64,000 nt of DNA, from positions 35,091,001-35,155,000 of the forward strand of contig CAMQGK010000052.1 in the NCBI GenBank assembly GCA_947000775.1. The letters are read 5' to 3'. A program made the position numbers and the translations under genes. Source of the stretch: Pterois miles (taxonomy: Eukaryota > Chordata > Actinopteri > Perciformes > Scorpaenidae). Of this stretch, positions 46,241 to 58,140 are shown one piece after another. The stretch's first letter is position 1. Every line of letters begins with the position of its first letter. The notes below the pieces were generated by a model. That model did no database searches. It was not told the DNA's origin and worked only from the letters and a program-made list of their open reading frames with translations.

Positions 46241-48566
46241 ATATTAGCAGCACCGTCAAACAGAAGCAATTGCTGGGCCCTTGTGCCTGAGAACCAGTAG
46301 GCCCATTCAGTAATCCGTCCACAGGTGGTACCATTTTCCTCTCCGTTTTCTTTCTGCAGATTTCATGAATTGTGGATTTTGGCAACCTTGGACACTCATG
46401 GACTGGATTCATATCAGAGAGTCCTCCAAAGAAAAATTATACCATTAGTTGTTTCAGCAAATGCCCAATAAAGACACCATCCAAGAGGTTATTTTAACCT
46501 AAACTCTGATGTATCTCTAATCGTAACCTCATTGTTTTTGTGCCAAAACCTGACCAAACCATTCAGATCATGGAGTAAAATCTTTTTAAAGTTTTTTGCA
46601 AGGCACTGACAAAAGAAGTCCTGACGACTGTGTCGATCACAAAGGCATTTACAGTGTATTTTGTTGTTAAATTTGGAGGACTTGTTCTTCTCTCTCTTGT
46701 TAATATTGTTATTATTGAGTTGTTTTAGGCAGCGCAGCCTGGAAGGAATAACTGAAATAATTCATTAGTTTGGACAAAAATAAGGAATAATGTGTCCTGT
46801 TGTTTTTCAGTTTTTGATTCAGTAACTTTCTCTCTGAATATTTTCTCTGCGAGCTGCTCTCTGAAGTGTGAAACTGATACTCGCCCCCCGAGGTCGGCAT
46901 TATAATCCCGCCTGAACAGCTGAGATTTAGGAGCCTCTGTGCTGTTTTTATTGCTCTGAGTTCTCACTGTGTTGAAAATGAATGTCTGAATTTGTCCTCT
47001 GATACTCGCCGACGACGCTCTCGTCTCCTTGTGTGTCTTTGTAGAGCGGCGTGAGGCCGAGGAGGCCCGTCGGGATCTGAGAGGGAAGAATTCGGCATCC
47101 CAGCAGTGTAGACGGACCCCCGACTCCGGCCCCCCGCAGCCCTGAAGGGTCCAGCTTTCTGACTTCAAATGGACCAACGTGTCCAACAGGGATTCACACA
47201 TCACCTCCAGGGTTTTTGGCGCTTCTGATTGGACGCCGCCACAGGCCTTTGTTTCGTCCTTTTTATTTGTTTTTCTCTTGTGTTTTGGACTTGAGGTCCT
47301 GCTTCAAACATCAGGTGATTATGCTGTTGCAATTTTATTTTCCATCAGAAAAGATGGAAAAGTTTTCAGCCGCTGCCACCGAGCTGATGGATTATTGAGG
47401 AGCTGCTTGGAGCTTTCTGGAGAATTTAAATGGATGTTTGCTGCTTGTTGAAACACCTGTGAAGCTGCAGAGTTCATCTGTGATCTGGTGGAATAACAGC
47501 GTGCGTTATCTTGGGATTCAGACACATTTCCATGTAAATGAGGAGCTGATTTCTGAAACATCTGGAGGGATACGGACGGTTCACAAACAGGTGGAAAGAT
47601 TTTTAGATTTCCTGCTGTTTTCTGATCCAACTATCAGAGTTTGGACCACTCAGTAACTGACCTTAGTAAAGTTAATTTAGTTAATTTACCTCTAACTAAA
47701 ATAAGCACAAGTTTTCCTGTGGTCTTTTTAATCTTTTAATGCATTCGATGGTGGTGGTGCATACATCATTTGGACTAAAATCATATTTTTTATGCCCAGT
47801 TTCTGCCATCGCGCCTCAACAGTGTAACATCCTGTGATTTACATTCATTAATAAGCAGACGCACAGGGTCAGTTGTGGTGAGACTACCACACTGTCTCCA
47901 AGCCAATTAACCTCATCAGTGAATTCTTTGCACATTCATCTTAGTAAATATTTGAATGACTTTTCATTTAAATCATATATAAGATTACACATTTTATTGA
48001 GGATGCTGCTTTTTATTGACAGACAACCCTTCATAACCACAACCAAGACGGGAGCTGCAGAACATTATTGTCATTTTTAACATCTGCAGGCAATTCAAAG
48101 GACCTTTGGTACCATTTTCTGGATTATCAACAAGAAAACTGAAGCCATTTCAATCTGTTTCCATTTTTTGAAGCATTGAGTGAAAGAGCAGCCATCTTGA
48201 AACAAACCTGTCATCCCGAATCCCCCCACTGGGGATCAATAAAGTCCTGTCTTATTTTTGCAATAATTTTGAAGGATGTTGTCACTTTAACTGATGTAAA
48301 TACATCAGTATTCAAGTCAAGTGGCTGAACTGTTGTCACAAGAGAAGCAAGCTCTGTGTGACTGCTGTTAACACCTTTTATAACCTGCACCTTAGATCTC
48401 CGCCCACAGAGCAGTGCCAGCATATTAAACTGCATCACAACTTGGCTTGTTGACTCTAGAGAGACGAGAAACAAGCTTTCACGGCATCCAGAGGACGACA
48501 GGACATTGTGTACATCCCAACCTCTCCCTTCCTCGGGGGGAACCCTCAGCCCGTCCCATCACCGCC
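46241..48566. other. Region upstream of the PRR7 start codon
   Basis: No conserved gene was seen. 47044 follows a 'gtgtgtctttgtag' acceptor-like sequence and a GC-rich patch (47045-47150), so a 5' UTR exon of PRR7 could begin here. An L2-type tail ('cactggggatcaataaagtc') is at 48226-48255. The PRR7 frame is open upstream to 48447, but that extension is not conserved. Confidence 0.4.
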
Positions 48567-48915
48567 ATGGTGATGTCGCAGGGCACCTACACCTTCCTGG
48601 CCTGTTTCGCCGGCTTCTGGTTGGTCTGGGCCCTCATCGTCATGCTGTGCTGCTTCTGCAGCTTCCTGCAGCGCAGGCTGAAGCGCCGCCACGAGGAGCG
48701 GCTGAGGGAGCAATGTCTGCGAACCGTCGAGATGGAGCCACTCAGCTGTCACCCTACGGGATACCCGCCGCCACCGGCGCCGCCTCCGCCTCCACCGCCG
48801 CCTTTACCGCTGCCCAGGGAGCCACCGCAGTTCTGCCCTCCTCAAACTCTGTCGCCGCCGCTTCCTCTGCAGGTTCCTCATCCCATGCCCCAAGCAAACT
48901 GGGTCAGCCTGCCAG
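48567..48915 (+). CDS. prr7: PRR7 coding exon 1: membrane anchor and Pro-rich segment
   Basis: 116 codons plus one base. It holds the short extracellular N-terminus, the membrane helix, the Cys cluster, the basic juxtamembrane segment and the proline run (4 + 8 Pro around residue 71). Donor CAG|GTAACG at 48916. An unspliced read-through would stop 8 codons later at 48938. Confidence 0.95.
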
Positions 48916-51900
48916 GTAACGCAAAGGGATTGTTATAATTTGGTCATTTGTTCTCTTTTTCTATGCATACATGTTTAATGTACATTTTAATCCCACATAG
49001 AAGGCTCTGCTCATTTCTCATCTCATCTGATCATTCCAGTTCATGGATATTTTCACAATGACACGGCCATCTGGAATAAATTGTTTCTTGTACGTATTGT
49101 AACAACAGCTTGTATATCCGCCATCCTCTCTTAGGGTTTCCTGTTTTGAATGGTGAATACAGAGTACCGCAGACTGCTGGTATGGTTATTTCATGTCACA
49201 GGCGCAGAGCGTACGTGGTGCGTTGTGGTGGTAGATGCAGCTTTTTGGTCAAAGGTGACGTGAGGCAACACAACGGAGGTCTTTACCACGAGGTCTTGGA
49301 TGTTATCTTGGTGTGTCTGGGCCTTAAGAGCAGAGTATAGGAGAGTAGATGCAGGAGAAGGTGAGACCTTTATCAGATTCAGACTGCTGGAAGCGGTTTG
49401 TAAAACTCGCTACACACAACCCGAAAAAGATTTGTTTATTACGTTTTTTTTCCAGCACCGTTGACGTGAAAATGGTTGATTGTAGTTTTGATGTGTCAGT
49501 CAGTCAGTGACTGTGTTCTGGGTTTGTTGGTTCATCATTCAAAAGCACATAGGACATAAGACCTACGAACTCATGATATAACTGAATTTGAACAACGGCC
49601 ACGTCAGCATGTGATCGACTCAAAAATGTTTAATTGTTCTGAGCTGCTCACCAGCAAATTCAAGATCTCCAGCCCCGATAGTGTGTGAACCATCACAGGA
49701 GTGCTTTTCTTTCCTTATCTCCCTGAAGCTGTATTTAAATAAATAGTAAATAAAGAGTCTCAGCACTACACTCACTGAAAGTCTTCCCTTGAGCAGAACA
49801 TTCATTTCTTCTCTACTGCCGAGTGTAAAATTACTGACAAATATCAAACCTGTCACTGCTTATTTTCTCTTTATTAACAGATCAAATGCATATTTCATTC
49901 ATAAGACTCATAATTTGTACTCTTGAAGAAAAGAATAGGCTAGAACGAAGGCCGAGAAATAATGAATAAATTCACAACATCCATATGAGTAATAGATGCA
50001 GAGAGAAAGTAGAAGACAGGAGGAGGGTTTCATTTTTCACTGTGTCAGATTTTTTTTAGACACTTCGCTTCCCAGCATCCACCTCCCTGCCCGCCAGGCA
50101 GCGTTCCCCCGCAGGGCGTCATGGTGACAGCTGCCGCTGAAGCGTGGGCGGTGACTGTGGAGGCCCAGCGGTGACGGAGTGAGCAACAACATGGACGGGC
50201 TAAACTAAGACAGGAACAAAATGACGAGAAGAAAGGCAATCAGAGGGGGAGTGTAGGAGCACAGCTGGGCAGATTCATCATCTTAAATGAGGTTTTCTCC
50301 ATATGTACGTAGTGAGCAGTGAAGCACTCCCGTCCTATCAGAATTAGCTTTCAGGAAATGTCCTTGGTCTTGGTCAGTGGCTTCCTCCCCTAAGCTTCAA
50401 ACTGTAATGCTCTAGGTATCCCTCTCACATCAGTCACACATGTCAGGGTCAGCGCGTCAGTATACGCTTGTTACATACATAGTGTCCTTTCAAAATAAAC
50501 TTCTTCACAGGAAGTTAGGTTTAGGCAACAAAACCACTTAGTAGGGTTAAGAAAACATTGTGGTTGACTCACATGGCCGATGCCATCATGCATCTGCAAC
50601 CACTTAACCCGTTAGGGATCGCGGATCCCAGCTGGACAGGTCTCTGTCCATCGCAGGGCACATAGAGACAGACAAGCATTCACACTCACCTTCACACCTT
50701 TTAGAGTAACCTGCATGTCATGGAGGAAACCGGAGCACCCGGAGAAAACCCACGCTAACACAGGGAGAACATGCAGACTCCACACAGAAGAGCCAGAAGC
50801 CGGATTTGAACCTCGCTGTGAGGCGGCAGCGCTGACCACTGCACCACCCTGCAGCCCCCGATGCCTTTCATACAGATGCCTTAAGATGTGTCAGGATCAG
50901 ACCGACAGGCACTGACCAGCTTCGGGATGTGACTGAAAATCCTCAGCATAGTCGCCCATAAAAATGTTGGCATTGGATGTTTCTGCCACCCAGGGATACA
51001 CCGTTGATGCCTTTGTGTTTGGTCAGAGCAAGTAACCTAGTTTAGATTGTGAAACGAGACACACAGGATGGGGAGGTGGATGGGTCCGACGTCAAGTCAC
51101 ATTTTCACTCTACAGACTTAAACCTACAGACAGTAGGTTCAAGTCCAACCTTGTAGTTCTTTCCTAAACCTAACTATAGTGGTTTTGTTGCATTTTAACT
51201 TTACTATTTTAACACAAACATGATCTTTTTTCTAATCTCTAACAATAGTTTTGTTGCCTAAACCTAATCAATCATTTTACAACATTAACCACACAAGACT
51301 GATCGAATTGTGTTTTTGAAATCCGAATCCGGTGTGCAGGTTTGCGTGGTTTCCTAACCCTAACCCTCTGCTAACGTGTCAACAACTGGGACATTAGACC
51401 ACCTAGAGCAGATTTGCTCTTTGCATCATGTTTCATCAGTTTAAGACTGCACAAAGATTTAATGATGCTTTTGTCTCTAACATAATGTGGAGAGGAAGAA
51501 TCCTGAAATTATTATAAAAAATCAACGAAAGAGAAGAATAAGTAAGCAATGAAGGAGGAGCAACAACAGCGAGAGCTTACTAGAGAGCTAAAGGAAAGCT
51601 GCAGTGAGTAAAAGAGTGTCAGCTGCTGTCGGAGGTGGTTAATGAGTCCAGACAGACAGTAAGGAGTAAAACAAAAGGCTGCTGGAGTCTCGGTCACAAA
51701 GCAGACTGATGAAGAGGTTTAGTATCCAGGCAGCAGCAGAGCTAAAAGAGAGGCAGGTGCTGACCGGCTGAGCTCAGAGGACGGAGAGAGTCGTTTCTGT
51801 CGTCACATACCAGACGGGAGAAAGGGACGAGGAGATGGAGGGAGATGGAGGGAGATGGAGGGAGTGGTGGGTGAGTTCACCCTCCTTCCACGTCTACCCC

Positions 51901-54900
51901 ATTGACACTTCTTCTGACGGTTGTGTCGTATCAAAAAGTGTAAACGCAACCAAGAAGCATTAGAGAGACTGAAATCTCTCAAACCACCAGATCGCACTGG
52001 TCTTCGTTTAAACCTATAAACCTTCACCTCAGGAAAACTAATGCAGCAATAATACAACAATAAATCCGGACTTCATGAAGGCTGTAATGTAAAGTTCTTG
52101 TTGACACTTTTTTCAGCCTGTTCACACAAAAGGCGAACGAATGACAACATTGCACAAGACATTTAGCGTGCAATACGAACGCCTTCCTTGCTTTTGGTGT
52201 GCAGTGTAAACACATCTGTGTAAATATGCTCAGAACTAGTCACAGAATAAAAAGTGAGAAAGACTGGGAGCTGGATGGGTCCAAGAAACACGCCACGCCA
52301 CGCCACGCCACGCCACGCCACGCCCACATGTATTTTAATCCCAACCATGACGCTTTTCCTAAACCTAACTAAGTGGTTTTGTTTCCTAAACCTAACGGTG
52401 TCTGGTTCCGTAGTTTTTTTGCGTGGTTAGTGGTGCAGTGGTTAGCACTGTTGGATGGATGCCATACAGACGTGAAAAGGCTAAAATGTGTCTGCTTGAA
52501 TATCCTCGTAATGTCGAACTATTGATTCGCCTTCCTGTGAGACCAGGTCGGTTTCTGAAAGGCTGCAGTTTGTAGTGAGAGGTGTTTCTATTATTTCGCC
52601 TGCTGTCAAGGATATAAATGCACAAAATAATCGAAACATCTGTCAGTACAACATTACACAATTCTCCAAAATGATCATAAAGTTGAATCTAAAACAGCAG
52701 AAGACAGTCGTAGGTCTAGTATTGTTGGTAGGAGAGTGGCGGATGATGATGATAATTTTGATCCTAATAATCTTATATCCTGATATACAGACATAAAACT
52801 GCACGGTCGGCACCTAAAATGAACAAAAAGGTGTTTGTAGTGTACATTGAACCAGTCATACTGTTAGTGGTGTTTCTGGGTAATCCTGTAACTCCCCATG
52901 ACCAGTGTGATCACAGTGATTTATACAGTAGCTACTGTATCACAGTTCCTCCCCGCTGAGCTGGCTGCTGTCTGACGGGGGAAACATCAGTCCTGATGTG
53001 TATTTAAAGCACTTCTGGCATCTGATCATATTGTTGACAGCAGAGCGAGATGGACGGGGGAGTTAGGACAGCAATGACAGTGTGATCCTGTAGGAGAGAT
53101 GGATTCTAGCCAAGTACACTCACTCATACATCTGCATCTATAAATACATCCAACTCCATGGCAACAGTTCAACAAACAGCTGTTGATTTACACCACGGTG
53201 CTGTTTGTTGTCAACAGGTTCGAGCTGTGGATGGGTTTTTGATGGTGTAATATCAGGGACACTGGCAGTCAGGATCATTTATATCTGATAGTTATTCATA
53301 TTTTACTGTACTGGACAGAACACCACCATGTTGTGTGGCAGAGCAACCACAGCAACACACTGAAGTTAAGCATGTAAACTGCAAAGAGATGATGAGGACA
53401 AACAATGTGACCAGCTGCCATTTCTCTCCAGCTGTCACTGTGTTTGTCACTGTTACTGTCAGTGGAGACTCGTCTTTTTTTGCCATTTTACATCTCTTTG
53501 TGGTCGTTTTGCATCTCTGTAGTTGTTTTGTGTCTCTTTGTGGTCGTTTTGTGGTCGTTTTGCGTCTCTGTAGTTGTTTTGTGTCTCTTTGTGGTCGTTT
53601 TGTGGTCGTTTTGCGTCTCTGTAGTTGTTTTGTGTCTCTTTGTGGTCGTTTTGTGGTCGTTTTGCGTCTCTTTGTGGTCATTTTGTGGTCATTTTGCATC
53701 TCTGTAGTTGTTTTGTGTCTCTTTGTGGTCGTTTTGTGGTCGTTTTGCGTCTCTTTGTGGTCGTTTTGTGGTCATTTTGCATCTCTGTAGTTGTTTTGTG
53801 TCTCTTTGTGGTCGTTTTGTGGTCGTTTTGCGTCTCTTTGTGGTCATTTCAGGTAGTAGCTACCTAAGGCTGGAGATATACTTACTTTTAACTACTAGTT
53901 TGACTGCACATAATGGCTGCCTTGTGTGTACGCAGAATTCAACGCTACGCATCCATGCGATGCAGTAAGCACAGAGTAGAGGCAGTCTTCACCATAGTCA
54001 CTACGAGGTTTGATGCTTGAAGTAGGGACCTTAAATACCATCTACAATGACGTGAATGAGCCCCCTCTAAAGTCACTTCATGTTCACGCTGCACCTGATT
54101 TTAAAAAGACAGCTTCTTTCACCTCAGTTATCTAGTAATGCCAATTCAAACTCATGCTGCTTGAATGATATAAATTGGAAGTGATTCCATCAGACTAAAT
54201 GTTATTTTCTCTCTCAGGAGCGATTATGGTTAGAGGGCTAGACTTCTCTTTTCTCTTTGTCAGAAGCTCCGGTCCTCTCTGTGATTGTGTTATTTTAGTT
54301 TTCAGGCTGAGAAAGTGAAAGAGAACCTGCAGGGAAATTAATAGTATCATATATATAATAATCTCTTCCCCTCATTTCCCCACCAGCTTGCTGGAGGAAC
54401 TGTTGTTACAGAAATACAGCATCAGGAAATGAGCTCAGATCATTTAAACGTGTGACTGTTGCATTGAATAAAAACGTTGCATTTTAGGGTGCAAACATTT
54501 TTATTCCACATAACCTCAGCAAGAAATCCACAAAACGAGTTCCTGTTAGTGCAGAAGCAGAGTTTGTGCAACATTTCTACAAATATTGATCTGGATCTGC
54601 CTTCAGTTGTTGCAAAAAATAAAAATGATATGAGACTGAATTTTGTTGCCCAAGGCCCAAAATATTTCCTTTATACCTACAATACATTGAAATATAGACT
54701 GCACTGTCTTCCATTAGCCTACAGGCTCAGGTCAGAGTATTGTAGAGAAAGCTGTTCTGCAGCATAGACGCTAACATTCAGTGGTTGTTTTATATCATCG
54801 AGAAGAAAATGTCAAACTAATCTGTGTCAGGTAACAGGCGCATTGCTAAAATGCCACAACTCTACAACCAAACGCCGGAAGTTCAACAATTTAGCGTTTT

Positions 54901-57214
54901 GTTTTCTGTTGTTTCATCCACATGATGGGAGATTGTCTCTGACTGATAAAAGAAAACATCATTTTATTTATGTCAGCTGTAGCAGCTGAAACGCCTTCAG
55001 CATAACAGTCTGTTGACAGCGATTCATGTCTCAACGCTCCCTAAACGCAACGTGACAACTGAAAAACCTGAAGCTGTTTCTGCTGAATAAAATGAACTTT
55101 TGTCCAGATTTCTGCATCAATCTGAACATTTCACTGCTGAGTTTTGGTTGCTAATAGAAAGAGTTTAGTGCTGCTCACAAGTCCTTTAGTGTAATCAGCA
55201 ACAGGAGTGAACGGGCCAATTAGAGGAGAAGAAGTTCACTGTTCACTGCTTGTGTACAAATACTGAAGGAAATATCTCGTTGAGGCTTTTATTTGACTGT
55301 GTTGTGCTCGTATTGGTACAACTCAGTGCAGATAAACTGTTTCATAAATCTTCATCAGTGCCAACAGATTTCTTCCCAAACTTCACAGAAATTCACCAAA
55401 ATTAAATTAGGATTTCCAGAAAACCTCAACCTGTAAATGATTAGAGGTCCACGAGTAGGTATTACGTTGATATGAATCCAATTTGCAACACAAACACAAG
55501 AGCGACACACGCCAACAACCCAACGCCAACAACAATAACAATTGGGGGGGGATTGGTGGGGCAAAAAAGGAGAGAACCCCCAACTGCTCGGGGCGCTTGT
55601 CAGGAGCAGCCCCCTCACTCTGACATCTCTCCATTACTGCATGTATGTGTGTTTCAGGTCTGCATGTACCATGTATGAGTTTAACAGAGTGTAAATTGAA
55701 TTTCCCCATTGTGGGACTAATAAAGGTAGACTTCTTCTTCTTCTTCTTCTTAAGACAACTTATCTAACTTACAACCATGCGGCTATTTGTAGTGGTGCTG
55801 CAGACGAAGTCCGTCCATCCGTCTGTCCATCCATCCATGAACACAGGTGATATCCTGAGCTTTAGCTTGTTGAATGAGCCACAAACATTCAATCAGTCCA
55901 CGATTAGCTGGGAGTTTTTCCTGATCCGATGAGAGGGTTGCAGTGTAAAGGACAGAGGTACAGACTGTAAAGCCCCCTCAGGCAAATTTAGATTTTGGGC
56001 TTTACAAACAAAACTGACTTGACACAAAAATACTGTTAATTTTGAGGATCAGGGCCTTGTGAAAAGAGAGAAGAGCAACTTTTTCACAATGTATTTATGC
56101 ATCTTGTTGCACAATGTGCTGCATTGCAGATCCTCTACTAGAAATGATGCTTCAGTCCTCCGCAAGAGGCAGAAACATGATAAACAAGTGAAATGAGAGT
56201 GAATGACGAAGGGAAATAAAATGTGTGAGAGAGAAACAGAGCTGAACAGGCTGCAACATGCATCACAGCAGGACGCTGTTTATTACAGCCGTTTGGGTTG
56301 TGACCTGAAGGTGAACATGTATGTGCTGCTTCAGCGTTCTGCTGCACACACGTCCGTTATTGTCAGTTTATAGACAGTTTTAAAAATATTAAAGCTTCAT
56401 GGTTTACCAGTTCATACCAGAAAGAGAACTAACTGACCTTGTATGCTGTTTCATGTGTCTTACCAGCAGTTTTCCGGGTGTCTCATAATAATGGCGGTCT
56501 ATGGGGAAGGGGTTTTTTGTACGACTCGTTAAGATGTCGGTGCATGTTGTGACTAATCCGTTTCCTCTTTTTCTTCCAGACTCAGACTTGTTTGGGAAGC
56601 CGCCCTGCTACGAGGAGGCCGTTCTGATGGAGGATCCTCCTCCGCCCTACAGTGAGGTCTTGGCCGACCCGCGGGGAGGCACCTACTTGAAGCCCGCCCC
56701 GCTCCGGGCCGCACCACCTCCGCCCCTGCTTCTCAGGGAACGCCAGGATCTGGCTCCGGTGTTTACATCAGAGACCAGCAAGCCTCCCGTGACGGCTGTG
56801 TTGCCCGAGCGAGGTTACTCCTCCCTGATACGCCTGCCTTCGTCCCAGCGCTGGGACTCTCTGGGTCATCTCCTATCCAACATGGACCTGAACCACAACA
56901 ACCTCACCCCACCAGGGGCCCGCTCCATCCAGGCTGCCGCCGCGATGGCCACCATGCCCCGGCGAGAGCCCAGGACTCACCATGATGGATTTGGGCTCCG
57001 AGGTGGAATACAAGGATTCCAAGGAAGCATTCAAGGACTCCAAGGAGGCATACAAGGACTTCGTGGAGGGATACAGGGACTCCAAGGGGGACTCCAAGGG
57101 GGGTTCCAACGAGGGTTACAGGGGTTTCAGGGGGTCCATGGACTGAGGGGACTGGAGCCCAGCTGTGGCCTGCCGACAGCCTTCCCCCTGCTGGGTCGTA
57201 GCACCGCCGTCTAG
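48567..57214 (+). CDS. prr7: PRR7, proline-rich transmembrane synaptic adaptor
   Basis: A single-pass membrane adaptor found at postsynaptic densities and in T cells, linked in mammals to PSD-95/NMDA-receptor complexes and c-Jun signalling. Exons 48567-48915 and 56580-57214, phase 1, encode 327 residues. The start ATG has an excellent context (accgccATGG) and opens the conserved [12 protein letters not shown] transmembrane helix spans about residues 9-31 and ends in a CCFC palmitoylation-type cluster (28-31), followed by a basic RRLKRR stop-transfer. Next come a Pro-rich stretch (67-108), PPCY (124-127) and PPPY (137-140) WW-binding motifs in the conserved [20 protein letters not shown] block, a Gly-Gln-rich insert (about 253-307) and a C-terminal PLLGRSTAV with a class I PDZ ligand. 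Mammalian PRR7 is 274 residues and, from memory, lacks the Gly-Gln repeat. Confidence 0.95.
50583..50857 (+). repeat. Interspersed repeat B, copy 4
   Basis: It has the same block order as 7651-7989, with several small deletions ('catgtcatggaggaaaccgg' replaces the longer version). It ends with 'cagcgctgaccactgcacca'. Confidence 0.75.
51166..51300 (+). repeat. Tandem pair of the dispersed 'cctaaacctaac' repeat
   Basis: 'tttcctaaacctaactatag' at 51170 and 'gttgcctaaacctaatcaat' at 51252 each end a unit of about 80 bp. The shared word 'aacattaaccacaca' also has a relative at 3954. Related pieces are at 50510-50560 and 52340-52400. Confidence 0.4.
51831..51860 (+). repeat. (GGAGATGGAG)3
   Basis: Three perfect 10-bp units plus a partial fourth. 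It is purine-only apart from T. Confidence 0.9.
52289..52323 (+). repeat. (CACGC)7 pentanucleotide
   Basis: Seven perfect CpG-containing 5-bp units in an otherwise AT-rich intron. CpG in a non-coding array suggests a recent origin or low methylation in the germ line. Confidence 0.93.
53485..53850 (+). repeat. Nested 51/83-bp minisatellite
   Basis: The phrase 'gtagttgttttgtgtctctt' starts at 53519, 53570, 53621, 53704 and 53787, so the intervals are 51, 51, 83 and 83 bp. The 83-bp unit is the 51-bp unit plus an internal 32-bp duplication of the 'gtctctttgtggtc' part. All three frames are open (for example 53335-53790), with Val/Cys/Phe/Leu-rich translations that are artefacts. Confidence 0.93.
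55558..55752 (+). mobile_element. 5'-truncated copy of the tRNA SINE
   Basis: It matches 23497-23660 ('cccccaactgctcggggcg', 'cactctgacatctctccatt', 'tttccccattgtgggac'), then ends in (CTT)n from 55731. The tRNA head is missing; a G-run and a CAA-rich tract precede it. Confidence 0.75.
56580..57214 (+). CDS. prr7: PRR7 coding exon 2: PY motifs, Gly-Gln repeat, PDZ ligand
   Basis: It completes an Asp codon, then [16 protein letters not shown] and [10 protein letters not shown], the most conserved PRR7 block. [19 protein letters not shown] segment matches the conserved region around GY(T/S)S. The repeat 57000-57150 encodes tandem [12 protein letters not shown] units. It ends [15 protein letters not shown] and TAG at 57212. 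Confidence 0.94.
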
Positions 57215-58140
57215 ACCTGGATGCTTACAGGAGGAGTCTAACTAACCAATACGTTGGTCCATCTCTGAGGAGCCGTCAAGCAGGAGATCTGTAACGACAG
57301 ACTTCCTGTCTATGTGCCTCCCTTGCTGCTAGTAGCAGAGATTTAATTCCCTGAAAGAGGGTTAAAGTGCAGTGAAAAGGCGTCCGGAGTTAAATTCCCC
57401 GTGCAGCTCTGTGGGCGAAGGGTGTCACTTACTCTGCTGGTATCGAGGCTTTCAGCTCTGTGTGCGAGCAAAGGAGGAAATTACTCAGCGTTTCACACCA
57501 GTGTTGTTGAGTTACAGATACAGAAGCATCCTGGTGTCGTGCTGAAGCTAATTGAGTCGAGGTTCCTTTGAGCGGAGAAAGGGACCAGTAATGAGGTAAA
57601 AGGACGAGCTGTTTCTCATCCAGACTCCCTTCATTTTCATCTCGTGTCGCCCTCTCATTCCGTTCATCCCTCCTCTCGTCTCTGTGTGCCTGAGTAACCT
57701 ATTGTACCAGTCTGCCGTTGCCATGGCTCCCGGGAACTGTCTGTTGCCCACGACGACCTCTCCTCTTTTATCTGCTTTGATTTTTGAAGACTCTGCTCAC
57801 AGCTCGTCTCATCTCAAGGGCTGCGAGTCTTAACAGTGACAAAAGAAACATGCGGTGACCCTTTGGTGGGATTCAGTTGATTCCAGAGGGCCGAGCCACC
57901 ACGAGCTCTCCGGAGAACCAAGTGGACTTGGATTGCATTTTGTAACATGCTGCTTCGTTGTTTCAGTGTCTTTACTACAAACTGTTTGCCTCAGTCTGGA
58001 AGTCGGGGCCCTTTTGGTGGTCTCAGGACGGCGTCAGCTGGGTGAAATTTTGTTTTCATGTACAAATTTACTACGATTCTTTTAAGCTTTGTGACAAATG
58101 CCTTTTCTCTTGTGAAATAAACACATCTTCACCTGCTGCA
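57215..58140 (+). other. prr7: Probable PRR7 3' UTR
   Basis: No coding signal. The first AATAAA after the stop is at 58116 in 'gtgaaataaacac', giving a UTR of about 0.9 kb. A 148-codon open frame at 57958-58404 overlaps the end, with no recognisable domain. Confidence 0.45.
58116..58121 (+). terminator. Candidate poly(A) signal of PRR7
   Basis: A canonical AATAAA, the first on this strand after the PRR7 stop codon. There is no transcript evidence. Confidence 0.4.

Larger units (their letters stand above)
48916..56579 (+). other. PRR7 intron (7.7 kb)
   Basis: GT at 48916 and AG at 56578-56579 after a pyrimidine tract (tttcctctttttcttccag). It contains repeat B (50583), dispersed 'cctaaacc' pieces (51166-51300, 52340-52400), short tandem repeats (51831, 52289), the 51-bp minisatellite (53485) and a SINE piece (55558). 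No other gene was recognised on either strand. Confidence 0.9.

Noticed and set aside
48447..48566. Upstream in-frame extension of PRR7 by 40 codons
   Set aside because: The conserved protein start [10 protein letters not shown] has an ideal ATG context at 48567; the extension resembles nothing in the family.
53335..53968. Overlapping Val/Cys/Phe-rich frames resembling membrane proteins
   Set aside because: Translation of the 51/83-bp minisatellite in three frames.
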